Of a stretch of DNA of 64,000 bases, positions 27,911 to 35,970 are shown one piece after another. The stretch comes from a virus. The notes beneath the pieces were generated by a model that saw only the letters and a program-made list of their open reading frames with translations, did no database searches and was not told the DNA's origin. The stretch's first letter is position 1, and every line of letters begins with the position of its first letter. The stretch covers positions 45,509 to 109,508 of IMG/VR virus record IMGVR_UViG_3300038701_002504; one strand, given 5' to 3'. Both the position numbers and the translations under genes were made by a program.

Positions 27911-28660
27911 ATGTCAACATCGCGTCCTGCAACACGAGCTGAATTTAAAGAATTTATGCTTAGACAGCTTGGTAAACCTGTTATTGAAATCAATGTGGAT
28001 AATGACCAAGTTGAGGACGCTGTAGAAATTGCTCTTTCATATTATATAGACCATCACTTCGATGGAGCATTTCCTACTTTTCTTAAATTACAGCTAACTG
28101 CTGATAATGTTGCAAATGGTTATATCGACATACCTGAAGAAGTCGTTGCAATTCGTCGTGTAATGCCTCTGGGTGGTTCTTCTGGCATATCAAATATATT
28201 CTCATATGATTATCAATTTACACAATCATTAAGCAATGAATTAGCTTCTTCATATTCACTCATTCCATATTTTACAATGAGAATGCAATATGAACAGATT
28301 CAGGAAATGTTAATTGGTCAGTTTCCAATCCGTTATTCTAAACATTTTAATAAGCTTTATCTGGATTGTAATAAATCTAAATTGGCTGAGGGTAATTATA
28401 TTGTTGCTGAAGCCTATACAGCTATCAATCCAGAAACACAAACAGATATATGGAATGATAGAATTCTTCAAAGACATGCGACAGCATTATTGAAGAAAAC
28501 ATGGGGACAGAGCATGTCTAAATATGAAGGTGTACAACTACCTGGTGGTCTCACAATGAATGGTCGACAAATATACGATGATGCTATCACCGAATTGCAA
28601 CAAATTGAAGATGACTACATTACGAATTATTCGCTTCCACCGGAAGATTTGATAATGTAG
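27911..28660 (+). CDS. gp13: Neck protein gp13
   Basis: This 249-residue protein (T4 gp13: 309) has the family opening TRAEFKEFMLRQLGKPVIEINVDNDQVEDAVEIALSYY split over its first 55 residues, then IDIPEEVVAIRRVMPL and NDRILQRHATALLKK. gp13 and gp14 close the packaged head and bind the tail. Its 3' end overlaps the convergent homing endonuclease gene by 34 bases. Confidence 0.9.
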   Translation: MSTSRPATRAEFKEFMLRQLGKPVIEINVDNDQVEDAVEIALSYYIDHHFDGAFPTFLKLQLTADNVANGYIDIPEEVVAIRRVMPLGGSSGISNIFSYDYQFTQSLSNELASSYSLIPYFTMRMQYEQIQEMLIGQFPIRYSKHFNKLYLDCNKSKLAEGNYIVAEAYTAINPETQTDIWNDRILQRHATALLKKTWGQSMSKYEGVQLPGGLTMNGRQIYDDAITELQQIEDDYITNYSLPPEDLIM

Positions 28661-30104
28661 GACTTTTGTCCACAATCGTAAATTTTCTTCCAGCCTCTAT
28701 CTCTCATATAAGAATCTTCTGTTTCGTCTTCTTTTATATCCACAAATTTATGTCTTTGGGTTTGATATCTTGAAAGAGTTTGTATTCCGTTGTGATTTTT
28801 CCACCATATATATGATGGCGGACTAGTTTTAAAGAAAGAAAACCCATTTTTTTCATAAGAATTTCCAGAGAAAAATCTTCTTTGTGTATATGATATAATA
28901 GATTTTTCTGGATGATTTTTAATAAAATGATTTAAGAGTTTACTCATTCCTCCAATAACTATTGTATCTTTTAACGAACACATTCTATGTAATTCATAAT
29001 CAAAACTTTTATTATATCTAGATTTACCAAATGTGAGAAGATACACAAGCTCATCCTGTAAATACAATCCATAGCAAATTGAACTACCCGCATTATATCC
29101 CTGTATATGATTATCATTTAAAAACTGTTTATAAGATTTTACTTCTTTAATAACACAATTTCTAGCATATATTTTTCTCTGGTTTAGATTACAATGAGAT
29201 TTGATCATACTTTTTATAATATCAAATTTTTGCCCATCCATAATCTCATGTTCCATAAGGTGAATTAATCTAATTCCCTTTTCTTCACATAATTTAGTTT
29301 TGTTTAAATGATATTCTTTATTGTCTGAGTGCCAATTTAGTCCATTTACTTCTATGGCTAATTTTTTACTTGGAATATAGAAATCTAATTCTAATGGAGA
29401 TATAACTTTTCTTATATTTGAAACAAAATCAATATTTAATTCCTTTAGAAATTCTTTCATTCTAAATTCTGGTTCAGATCTGTTTCGTGGAAGTTTAACT
29501 CCATTTTCACGAAGATTTTCACATATGTAACTTCTGCTAAGTCCCAATTCATCTGATAACATTGAACTTGTATATTTCTTATCTACTTTATCCTGAACCC
29601 ATTCTTCATTTGATAATAATTCTAAAGAAGTTTTGTTATTAGAACTCCATTTATTTTTTATTAATCTTTTGAATCTTTCAGATATATATATTCATTCGTA
29701 TATGTTTTCTGTACATAATCGCCAAATAGTGAAGATCCTATCTTACATATATCATCAAGTCTCATATCAGTATTTTCATATAGATGAATACAATGTTGAA
29801 AATTTTCTTCAAATTTTTTAAGTTTTTTTTCACGTCTCCTATCATTGGCAGATGACCCGAAATTATATTTTCTACAATTAATACTGCATGTTTCTGAATA
29901 ACCGCCATTATAGAATTTTAGATTATTACCGCAATGGCACTTTGGTGGTGTCTCAGCATCTATTGAAGCTAAATAAATAGATTCACGTATATCTAGACCT
30001 TGATAGTTATTTGGTATATCTTCATCCATTATTAGGGAAATCTTTTTACTTGATACTCTTTTCTTATTGCGTTTAAGTTCTACACACTCAAAAAATGAAT
30101 TCAT
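28627..30104 (-). pseudogene. Frameshifted homing endonuclease (Vsr/EDxHD-like) with N-terminal zinc finger
   Basis: Two minus frames, 30104-29661 and 29691-28627, read as one protein if two bases are skipped in a run of TA at 29683-29691. The upstream part has PPKCHCGNNLKFYNGGYSETCS, a zinc ribbon. The joined middle reads NEYISERFKRLIKNKW and then NNKTSLELLSNEEWVQDK, a helix-turn-helix-like stretch. The downstream part has ELDFYIPSKKLAIEVNGLNWHS, the signature of Vsr-fold phage homing endonucleases. It lies between gp13 and gp14 in reverse orientation. As read, the protein is interrupted; a sequencing error or programmed slippage is possible. Confidence 0.8.
29683..29691. repeat. TA dinucleotide run at the endonuclease frameshift
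   Basis: Removing one TA unit from the run restores one open frame of the flanking endonuclease. This is the likely slippage site. Confidence 0.7.
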
Positions 30105-30127
30105 TCTAAACCCTTATTTCAATATAT

Positions 30128-30135
30128 TATAAATA
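30128..30135 (+). promoter_or_regulatory. Late promoter TATAAATA for gp14
   Basis: Exact late consensus 34 bases before the gp14 ATG. It lies 9 bases from an opposite-strand late promoter. Confidence 0.75.
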
Positions 30136-30144
30136 ATCATATAA

Positions 30145-30152
30145 TATTTATA
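30145..30152 (-). promoter_or_regulatory. Minus-strand late promoter for the frameshifted endonuclease
   Basis: TATAAATA on the minus strand lies 40 bases before the ATG at 30104, divergent from the gp14 promoter. Confidence 0.6.
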
Positions 30153-30169
30153 AGGAAATGTACATATAG

Positions 30170-30799
30170 ATGGCCACAAATAGTTACTTTAACCAATTCA
30201 GCTCAAATACAGAACAAACTCTCATTGAAAATCTCATTGTAGAGGCGATCAAAATTTATGGTCATGATATGTATTATCTTCCACGTACTGGTGTGAATAA
30301 AGATGCTACTCTGAATGAATGGGAATACAGTGAATTTAATACAGCTCTACCATGTGAATTCTATATTAAGTCAAGTTCTTCATTCGAAGGGCAGGGTCAG
30401 CTTCTTGAAAAATTTGGCTTACAGATTAAAGATCAATTAACTCTGCAAATTTCTGTTCGTTCTTTTAATGAATTTATTAAACCTACAACAGGTGAAGAAA
30501 GACCTTTGGAAGGTGATTTGATCTACATCCCAATGATTAAAGCTCTTTATGAAGTGAATTATCTGGACAAAGCTGTAACATTCTTTCAATTGGGATCTCT
30601 TCAGAGTTATGACATTGTTCTAGAACTTTATGAATCAAACAATGATAAATTTGCCACAGGCATCGCTGCGATAGATGACACTTACAATGCTATAAACAAT
30701 ATTGTAAATGATCCATTTGATCAGGGCGACAACCTGGAGACAGAAGGCGAGACCGTTCTGGACTTTACTGAGAAGAATCCGTTTACAGATTTATACTAG
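30170..30799 (+). CDS. gp14: Neck protein gp14
   Basis: This 209-residue protein (T4: 256) opens TNSYFNQFSSNTEQTLIENLIVEA and has GHDMYYLPRT and FGLQIKDQLTLQISVRSF, as in gp14 neck proteins. gp14 works with gp13 at the connector to accept the tail. The gene has its own late promoter because the endonuclease insertion separates it from gp13. Its end overlaps the convergent DUF4031 gene by 17 bases. Confidence 0.88.
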   Translation: MATNSYFNQFSSNTEQTLIENLIVEAIKIYGHDMYYLPRTGVNKDATLNEWEYSEFNTALPCEFYIKSSSSFEGQGQLLEKFGLQIKDQLTLQISVRSFNEFIKPTTGEERPLEGDLIYIPMIKALYEVNYLDKAVTFFQLGSLQSYDIVLELYESNNDKFATGIAAIDDTYNAINNIVNDPFDQGDNLETEGETVLDFTEKNPFTDLY

Positions 30800-31076
30800 G
30801 TTTCGCTTTTAAAATTGGTGGTATTAAAGAAAAAATTTCACCTTTAGGTTTTGTCATAGGTTGATGATTTATGATTAGAAAAATTGTCTGTGATGATACA
30901 ACTTCACACTTCTCCATTATTTCTTGAATACGTCTCTTTGGAATATCATAATGAGGTTTATCTCCTCCATGATACCAACAACGTTTAATATTTAGTATGC
31001 GTGCCATTTCATGTAGATTTTCCACAGAATATGGCACGCATACTAAATGTCGTTTATTGTCGCAATAGAATTTCAC
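30783..31076 (-). CDS. DUF4031 protein, 97 aa
   Basis: MKFYCDNKRHLVCVPYSVENLHEMA followed by LNIKRCWYHGGDKPHYDIPKRR fits DUF4031 (yCD-H-c-PYS-LH-MA, HYD-P). The function of the family is unknown; its short form is common in phages. It is the second gene of a two-gene early island set between gp14 and gp15 and overlaps the first by 4 bases. Confidence 0.75.
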   Translation of the reverse strand: MKFYCDNKRHLVCVPYSVENLHEMARILNIKRCWYHGGDKPHYDIPKRRIQEIMEKCEVVSSQTIFLIINHQPMTKPKGEIFSLIPPILKAKPSINL

Positions 31077-31309
31077 AGAAAACTCATGTAATACTTTGAT
31101 CCATTATAAACTTCATCTCGCATGAATTCGGGAAGCGTAATAAGAAACTCCTCAACATACATTGTATCAATCATATCTTCAACATTTTGAAAATCGGTAT
31201 TCCTATTGTTGATAAGATACATTGCAACTGCATATCGGCATTTTTCTGTGGTTTCAATTTCATCAACCGAATCGAAATCCATGAATACATATTTTTGCAG
31301 ATCTTCCAT
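31073..31309 (-). CDS. Small acidic hypothetical protein, 78 aa
   Basis: The start at 31309 has GGAGATATGAA before it; the longer frame from 31360 would run into the early promoter. The protein begins MEDLQKYVFMDFDSVDEIET and is acidic and helical, without a recognisable family. It is the first gene of the island between gp14 and gp15. Confidence 0.55.
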   Translation of the reverse strand: MEDLQKYVFMDFDSVDEIETTEKCRYAVAMYLINNRNTDFQNVEDMIDTMYVEEFLITLPEFMRDEVYNGSKYYMSFL

Positions 31310-31338
31310 TTCATATCTCCATTTGTTCCGATAAGAAT

Positions 31339-31366
31339 AATATACACTATTTCTCAACAATGTAAA
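31339..31366 (-). promoter_or_regulatory. Early promoter of the gp14-gp15 island
   Basis: TTTACA (31366-31361), 16-base spacer with GAGAAATAGTG, then TATATT (31344-31339). The downstream leader has TTATCGGAACAAATGGAGA, shared with other early leaders. Confidence 0.75.
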
Positions 31367-31367
31367 C

Positions 31368-31375
31368 TATAAATA
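31368..31375 (+). promoter_or_regulatory. Late promoter TATAAATA for gp15
   Basis: Exact late consensus starting 2 bases from the early -35 element on the other strand; the gp15 ATG is 20 bases downstream. Confidence 0.75.
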
Positions 31376-31395
31376 AATAAAAAATAGGATTTATT

Positions 31396-32184
31396 ATGGC
31401 ATCAACATCACCGGGTTATTTTTATCATTCGTTAATTAAAAAAGCTATCCAAATTTTTGGTAGCAGGTTTAATGACATCCAGATCAAGAGAATGAACACT
31501 GATGATACAGTTGAGCAGACTTTATCAGTTCCTATCCAATATGGTCCTATTCAGAAATATCTAGCTCGTATACAGGGTGATAGAGATAACAAAAGAAATG
31601 TGAATGCGATCTTTCCTCGTATGGCATTTGAAATAACGGGTTTTCAACGAGATGCATTAAGAAAAATAAATCCAACTGAAAAATTAAATTATGGTGTAAA
31701 TAGCGGTTATGTTCCAGTTCCATATGATATTCAATTTCAGCTAAATGTAGTAAGCATTAATGCTGAGGATGGTCTGAAGATTGTTGAACAGATTATTCCA
31801 TATTTTAACCCACAACTTGGTCTATCTGCCAAACTGATGGACGGATATGATAAAGTTTTTAATATTCCACTTGTATTAGATTCTGTAAATATGACAGATA
31901 CATATGAAGGTGACTTTATGTCCAGAAGAGCCATCATATGGCAATTGGATTTCACATTAAAATATTATTTCATTGGTCCGGTTACAGAATCTAAGTTGAT
32001 TAAGTTTGTAAAGGTGAATACATACTCAACTCCTGAAATGGATGAGATTGATGAATTTTACACAGCACAACCAGGTCTTACTGCGAATGGACAGCCTACA
32101 ACTGACATTAATGAAACGGTTGCTTATACATTGATTAATGAGGACGATGATTATGGATTTATTTTTCAAAGGAATCCTGAATGA
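31396..32184 (+). CDS. gp15: Tail sheath stabiliser / completion protein gp15
   Basis: This 262-residue protein is close to T4 gp15 (272). Typical segments are GYFYHSLIKKAIQIFGSRFNDI, PIQYGPIQKYLARIQGD, FPRMAFEITGF and LEWQLDFTLKYYFIGP-like WQLDFTLKYYFIGPV near residue 190. gp15 caps the finished tail and joins it to the neck. It overlaps the next gene by 4 bases. Confidence 0.9.
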   Translation: MASTSPGYFYHSLIKKAIQIFGSRFNDIQIKRMNTDDTVEQTLSVPIQYGPIQKYLARIQGDRDNKRNVNAIFPRMAFEITGFQRDALRKINPTEKLNYGVNSGYVPVPYDIQFQLNVVSINAEDGLKIVEQIIPYFNPQLGLSAKLMDGYDKVFNIPLVLDSVNMTDTYEGDFMSRRAIIWQLDFTLKYYFIGPVTESKLIKFVKVNTYSTPEMDEIDEFYTAQPGLTANGQPTTDINETVAYTLINEDDDYGFIFQRNPE

Positions 32185-32738
32185 ATAGCTTTAAACAATT
32201 CCTAGAAGAAGGTCGCGATGCTCCTTTATATCATGCATTATACGATGAATATGCTGTTTCAGCGATAAAACACAATCATCTTTTAGCTAAATCTGTGCAT
32301 AATATAAAGTTGGATATCAAACAGAATAGACTTAACAGATTTAGAGAAGCAAAAGTTATATCCCTCACCAGAAATTTAAGATTTGCTCTGAGATGGGCCG
32401 GCGGTGGAAGAGTTGATGGAGAATATAAAGTAATTTTCGAATTAGATCAAAGAAAACTAACTCAAAATTATAAACTTATTTCATATAACTTCTTTGCTAA
32501 TTATGGAAAACATCCAACAAGAAAAGGTGATAATGAATTAGGGATGGATGAATATAACTTTCCAAAAAATCAATATGAAGAATCAATAATTGGTGATGTA
32601 AAAAATTTAAATAAATATTTAACAAAAATAATGTTTGTTGATGTTTCAAATGTTAAAAAAGAAAACGAATATATGAAAATACTATTGAAACACCCACTAG
32701 CATGGGATATGAAAACAAAAAGGTTTATAAATGGCTAA
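32181..32738 (+). CDS. ADP-ribosyltransferase-like protein with capsid-targeting-like leader (copy 1)
   Basis: The first residues MNSFKQFLEEG match the T4 internal-protein leader type (for example MKTYQEFIAE), with LEE before Gly as a possible gp21 cut. The rest follows the His-Tyr-Glu ADP-ribosyltransferase layout: DAPLYHA, then ISLTRNLRFALRW, then VIFELDQRKLTQNYK, then YEESIIGDVKNLNKYLTKI with a candidate catalytic Glu. T4 Alt is an injected ADP-ribosyltransferase with such a leader. This copy has Ala where copy 2 has Thr after YHA, and no clear Tyr in the second motif. It lies between gp15 and gp16 with 4- and 8-base overlaps. Confidence 0.5.
   Translation: MNSFKQFLEEGRDAPLYHALYDEYAVSAIKHNHLLAKSVHNIKLDIKQNRLNRFREAKVISLTRNLRFALRWAGGGRVDGEYKVIFELDQRKLTQNYKLISYNFFANYGKHPTRKGDNELGMDEYNFPKNQYEESIIGDVKNLNKYLTKIMFVDVSNVKKENEYMKILLKHPLAWDMKTKRFING
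32205..32236. repeat. Direct repeat, copy 1 (start of ART-like gene 1)
   Basis: A 32-base segment is identical to 33164-33195; over a wider 47 bases there are two mismatches. It encodes the EEGRDAPLYHA part of both paralogues. Confidence 0.9.
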
Positions 32739-33147
32739 TGATCCAGTCTATGACAAATTAAATTTGAGACCTATATCAAACAAGTCTATTGAATTGGTGC
32801 CTCTTGATAAAAACAAAGGCGAACAACTTTCAGATGATTTAGATGAAGCTCGCACAAATACGAGACATCTTATCAATGTCGGTGAAGAAGCTTTGAAAGA
32901 ACTTCAGGATCTTTCGTCACAATCTCAAGATCCAAAGGCATATAGAGAACTTTCTGTTCTGATCAAAGTGATGTTAGATGCAAATAAATCACTTGTTGAT
33001 ACCGCGCGAGCTAGAAAAGAAATCGTCGTTGATGCGGATAAAGTTGTGAGTGATAATCCACAAACAGTTACAAATAATCTTTATGTTGGAACTACAACAG
33101 ACGCTGTTGATATTCTTAAACAGAAGAGATCTATAAAAGATGACTAG
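32731..33147 (+). CDS. gp16: Terminase small subunit gp16
   Basis: This 138-residue protein (T4 gp16: 164) sits directly before gp17's neighbour. It is helical, with AYRELSVLIKVMLDANKSLVDTA and a C-terminus QTVTNNLYVGTTTDAVDIL, the pattern of T4-type small terminases. gp16 forms a ring that regulates gp17 cutting and packaging. In this phage it is flanked by the two ART-like genes, overlapping both by 8 bases. Confidence 0.8.
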   Translation: MANDPVYDKLNLRPISNKSIELVPLDKNKGEQLSDDLDEARTNTRHLINVGEEALKELQDLSSQSQDPKAYRELSVLIKVMLDANKSLVDTARARKEIVVDADKVVSDNPQTVTNNLYVGTTTDAVDILKQKRSIKDD

Positions 33148-33652
33148 TTTTAAACAATTTCTTGAAGAAGGTCGCGATGCTCCTTTATATCATGCCACGA
33201 GACTTGATAATATAGATAGCATTATTCAAGCCGGTTTAAAACCTACTTCATCCCACTTCAGAAAAAAGCTAGGTTTAAATAGAAAAGAAAATGATTCTAC
33301 TTCAACTCATGGAATATCATTTACAAGAGATTTTAAAATAGCTCATAGATATGGCCAACATTATTTTGTTCAAAGATCATATGTTATATTTAAATTTGAT
33401 CAGAGAAAACTTACACAAAGATATAAATCTATTCCTGTTGATTATTTTTCTGATATGAGATCTAAAAAGATTTATGACAAAAGTAATCCAGATTTAAGCA
33501 CTCGTAGATTTTTTGAAGCTGAAAAATTTATCATAACGAAAAATCCCATACCATTATCATTTGCGACAGAAATATTTGTTCCTCAGGATATATCTGAACA
33601 ATATTTAAAACTAATACAAGATACACATTTGAAAGTAACATATTTTAAATGA
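33140..33652 (+). CDS. ADP-ribosyltransferase-like protein with capsid-targeting-like leader (copy 2)
   Basis: MTSFKQFLEEGRDAPLYHAT shares a near-identical start with copy 1. Later motifs are NIDSIIQAGLKP, HGISFTRDFKIAHRYG (with a Tyr), VIFKFDQRKLTQRYK and FEAEKFIITKNPIPLSFATEIFV (candidate Glu). This gives a fuller His-Tyr-Glu set than copy 1. Such small transferases are frequent, unassigned genes in T4-type phages. The leader suggests packaging in the head and injection. It overlaps gp16 and gp17 by 8 and 4 bases. Confidence 0.55.
   Translation: MTSFKQFLEEGRDAPLYHATRLDNIDSIIQAGLKPTSSHFRKKLGLNRKENDSTSTHGISFTRDFKIAHRYGQHYFVQRSYVIFKFDQRKLTQRYKSIPVDYFSDMRSKKIYDKSNPDLSTRRFFEAEKFIITKNPIPLSFATEIFVPQDISEQYLKLIQDTHLKVTYFK
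33164..33195. repeat. Direct repeat, copy 2 (start of ART-like gene 2)
   Basis: Identical to 32205-32236. Confidence 0.9.
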
Positions 33653-35265
33653 CAGATAACATTGGTTATAACAGAAATCCCAATCTTCCTAAAGCTGGAG
33701 TCGAAAAACAATTCACTGATCATGAGTGGTCTGAGCTTGAAAAATGTATGGACGATCCAGTTTATTTTGCGAAGACATATTTTAAAATTGTTCATGTTGA
33801 TCATGGACTGATACCATTCGATTTATACGATTATCAGGAAAAAGCAATTCGTATTTTTCAAAATCATAGAAATATGATTATGTGTGCATCACGTCAATGT
33901 GGTAAGACCTCATTTGCGACAGTTGTACTTCTTCATACAGCGCTTTTTAATAAAAACAAACTTATAGCCATTCTTGCTAACAAAGCAGCCACATCAAAAG
34001 AAATTCTAGAAAGAGTAAAAAGAGCATATGAATATCTGCCTTCATTCTTAAAGGGCGGTGTAAAAGAATGGAATAAAGGATCTGTTGAATTTGAAAATGG
34101 ATCCAAAATTATGGCTGAAGCATCTTCATCCGATAACATTCGTGGTAAATCTGTATTCTTACTTTATATCGACGAACATGCCTTTATTGAGAATTGGGAT
34201 GAGTTCTCTGCGTCTGTTTTACCTACACTTTCATCAGGTAAAACAACGAAGATGATATTCACATCAACTCCACATGGTCTGAATCACTTTTATTATTATG
34301 TTGAAGGAGCTAGACAAAAGAAAAATGGTTTTGGATATATTGAAGTTCCGTGGTGGGAAGTTCCTGGACGAGATGAAGAATGGAAAGAGAAGACTCTCCA
34401 TGGAGAGTTAAATGGTGATCAGCAAAAATTCGACCAAGAATACGCCTTGGAATTTATTGGTTCTTCTGGAACTCTGATTTCTGGTGCTGCTCTTAAAATT
34501 ATGCAATATCAAAATCCACTTGTTACAAATCCGCATCTTTATCAATATAAAGAAAAGGATGGAAATCATCAATATATTATGACGGTGGACACATCGCGCG
34601 GAAAGGGATTAGACTATTCAACCTTTCACGTAATTGATGTTTCTACAGAGCCATATGAGTCTGTATGCGTATATAGAAACAATATGGCAACACCTACGGA
34701 CTTCGCTGATGTGTGTTATCAAATGGCAACATATTATAATAACGCTTTTATTCTCGTTGAACTCAATGACCTGGGGTCACAGGTAGCTGACATTCTTTTT
34801 GATTATGAGATGGATCTTATCTTTACGAAAACAAAGGGACGTCTGGGTAAGCAAGTTTCATATGAATCTGGTGCTGATAGAGGAATTGTGACAACACACG
34901 GTTCTAAGTCAGAAGGTTGTTCTATGCTTAAACTTTTGATAGAACAGAACAAACTTAAAATATGTGATAAAAATACAATTGAAGAATTGAAAACATTTTC
35001 ATCAAAAGGCAAAGGATGGGAGGCTGAACCAGGAAAACATGATGACCTTGTAATGTGTCTTGTTCTTTTTTCTTGGTTAGCTTCAGCAGGCTTTATTGAT
35101 CAGCTTACAGATGATTCTATTATGGCTAAATTACGTGAAAAAACGGAAGAAGACCTTGAATCCGATCTTCTTCCGTTTGGTATTATGATAGATGGTCATG
35201 ATGATTTCGAAGAGATCATTGATCCTGAAACTCTTCGAAATCCTTTGAACGATCTATTTAATTAA
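33649..35265 (+). CDS. gp17: Terminase large subunit gp17
   Basis: This 538-residue packaging motor (T4: 610) has Walker A ASRQCGKTSFA at residues 80-90, Walker B VFLLYIDEHAFI near 166-177 with the Glu one position downstream, and the motor coupling motif FTSTPHG. The C-terminal nuclease shows MTVDTSRGKGLDYS with its first catalytic Asp, and HDDLVM near the end. It uses ATP to drive DNA into the prohead and cuts the concatemer. Its stop overlaps the convergent minus gene by 4 bases. Confidence 0.95.
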   Translation: MTDNIGYNRNPNLPKAGVEKQFTDHEWSELEKCMDDPVYFAKTYFKIVHVDHGLIPFDLYDYQEKAIRIFQNHRNMIMCASRQCGKTSFATVVLLHTALFNKNKLIAILANKAATSKEILERVKRAYEYLPSFLKGGVKEWNKGSVEFENGSKIMAEASSSDNIRGKSVFLLYIDEHAFIENWDEFSASVLPTLSSGKTTKMIFTSTPHGLNHFYYYVEGARQKKNGFGYIEVPWWEVPGRDEEWKEKTLHGELNGDQQKFDQEYALEFIGSSGTLISGAALKIMQYQNPLVTNPHLYQYKEKDGNHQYIMTVDTSRGKGLDYSTFHVIDVSTEPYESVCVYRNNMATPTDFADVCYQMATYYNNAFILVELNDLGSQVADILFDYEMDLIFTKTKGRLGKQVSYESGADRGIVTTHGSKSEGCSMLKLLIEQNKLKICDKNTIEELKTFSSKGKGWEAEPGKHDDLVMCLVLFSWLASAGFIDQLTDDSIMAKLREKTEEDLESDLLPFGIMIDGHDDFEEIIDPETLRNPLNDLFN

Positions 35266-35609
35266 GCTGCACGCTTTCCAAGATATGCGCGAATTGTCTG
35301 TTCATCACAAACCCAACGCTTGCCGTCCTTCATGTAAACAAAAGGCCGCTTCCAAGAACGCTGCTTGAAATCCACAAGCTTGATACCATTCCGTTCTGGA
35401 ACAATGTTGTAAAGCTTGCAAAGATTCTCAATCTGAGAGCTTTGAGCTTCCTTTGCCTTTTCAGTTTCAGCGATCTTCACCTTCATTGTGAGAGAGACAC
35501 TATCAAACTTTCCGCCTTCAGATGTAATGGTAAGTCCACGAGCTTTCGCAAATTCCTGAAGTTCTGCGATGATGTCCTTCGAGATCGTAGTTGCAGCTTT
35601 CTTGTCCAT
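35262..35609 (-). CDS. Conserved-looking hypothetical protein, 115 aa
   Basis: Family not recognised. It starts with a helical TTISKDIIAELQEFAKARGLTI, has SVSLTMKVKIAETEKAK in the middle, and ends QRSWKRPFVYMKDGKRWVCDE, a basic and aromatic tail. The ATG has GGAG 8 bases upstream. It forms a single-gene early unit with its own promoter at 35642-35669, placed between gp17 and gp18. Confidence 0.6.
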   Translation of the reverse strand: MDKKAATTISKDIIAELQEFAKARGLTITSEGGKFDSVSLTMKVKIAETEKAKEAQSSQIENLCKLYNIVPERNGIKLVDFKQRSWKRPFVYMKDGKRWVCDEQTIRAYLGKRAA

Positions 35610-35641
35610 GAGAGTGTCTCCATGTTTGTTTCGATAATGGT

Positions 35642-35669
35642 ACTATACACTATTTCTAGGATATGTACA
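35642..35669 (-). promoter_or_regulatory. Early promoter of the gene at 35609
   Basis: TGTACA (35669-35664), 16-base spacer with AGAAATAGTG, TATAGT (35647-35642). Downstream leader ATTATCGAAACAAACATGGAGA matches other early leaders. Confidence 0.75.
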
Positions 35670-35687
35670 TATCTTTTTTGAAAAAAG

Positions 35688-35846
35688 TTATAGGTTTTTT
35701 GTCCATGAAATTTCAAAAGTTAAAAACATGAGAATAACAACCAGAAGCACATAAAGAAACGGCTGGCTCAATGCAACTGAAATTAGATATGTTGCGATCA
35801 ACTTTCCGATAAATCCACCGATGTCGATTTTATATGTCACTTTCAT
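35688..35846 (-). CDS. Small membrane protein, 52 aa
   Basis: The start at 35846 has GAAGGAGATCTGAA before it; the longer frame upstream covers promoter DNA. MKVTYKIDIGGFIGKLIATYLIS is followed by LYVLLVVILMFLTFEI, giving one or two membrane helices. No family is recognised. It may act on the host membrane in early infection, which is inference. Confidence 0.55.
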   Translation of the reverse strand: MKVTYKIDIGGFIGKLIATYLISVALSQPFLYVLLVVILMFLTFEISWTKNL

Positions 35847-35894
35847 TTCAGATCTCCTTCTCATCGTTATTATTATCTCCGTTTCGTTAATTAT

Positions 35895-35923
35895 CTTATA
35901 AAACATATCCCATGCTTTGTAAA
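35895..35923 (-). promoter_or_regulatory. Early promoter of the small membrane protein gene
   Basis: TTTACA (35923-35918), 17-base spacer, TATAAG (35900-35895). The spacer lacks the GAGAAATAGTG core, so it is a weaker member of the set. Confidence 0.5.
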
Positions 35924-35933
35924 CTGTATTTTT

Positions 35934-35941
35934 TATAAATA
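35934..35941 (+). promoter_or_regulatory. Late promoter TATAAATA for gp18
   Basis: Exact late consensus 29 bases before the gp18 ATG. The 45 bases before gp18 and before gp19 are nearly the same sequence (ATCAATAAAATATAAAAGGAGAAGAAA). Confidence 0.8.
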
Positions 35942-35970
35942 TCAATAAAATATAAAAGGAGAAGAAACAA

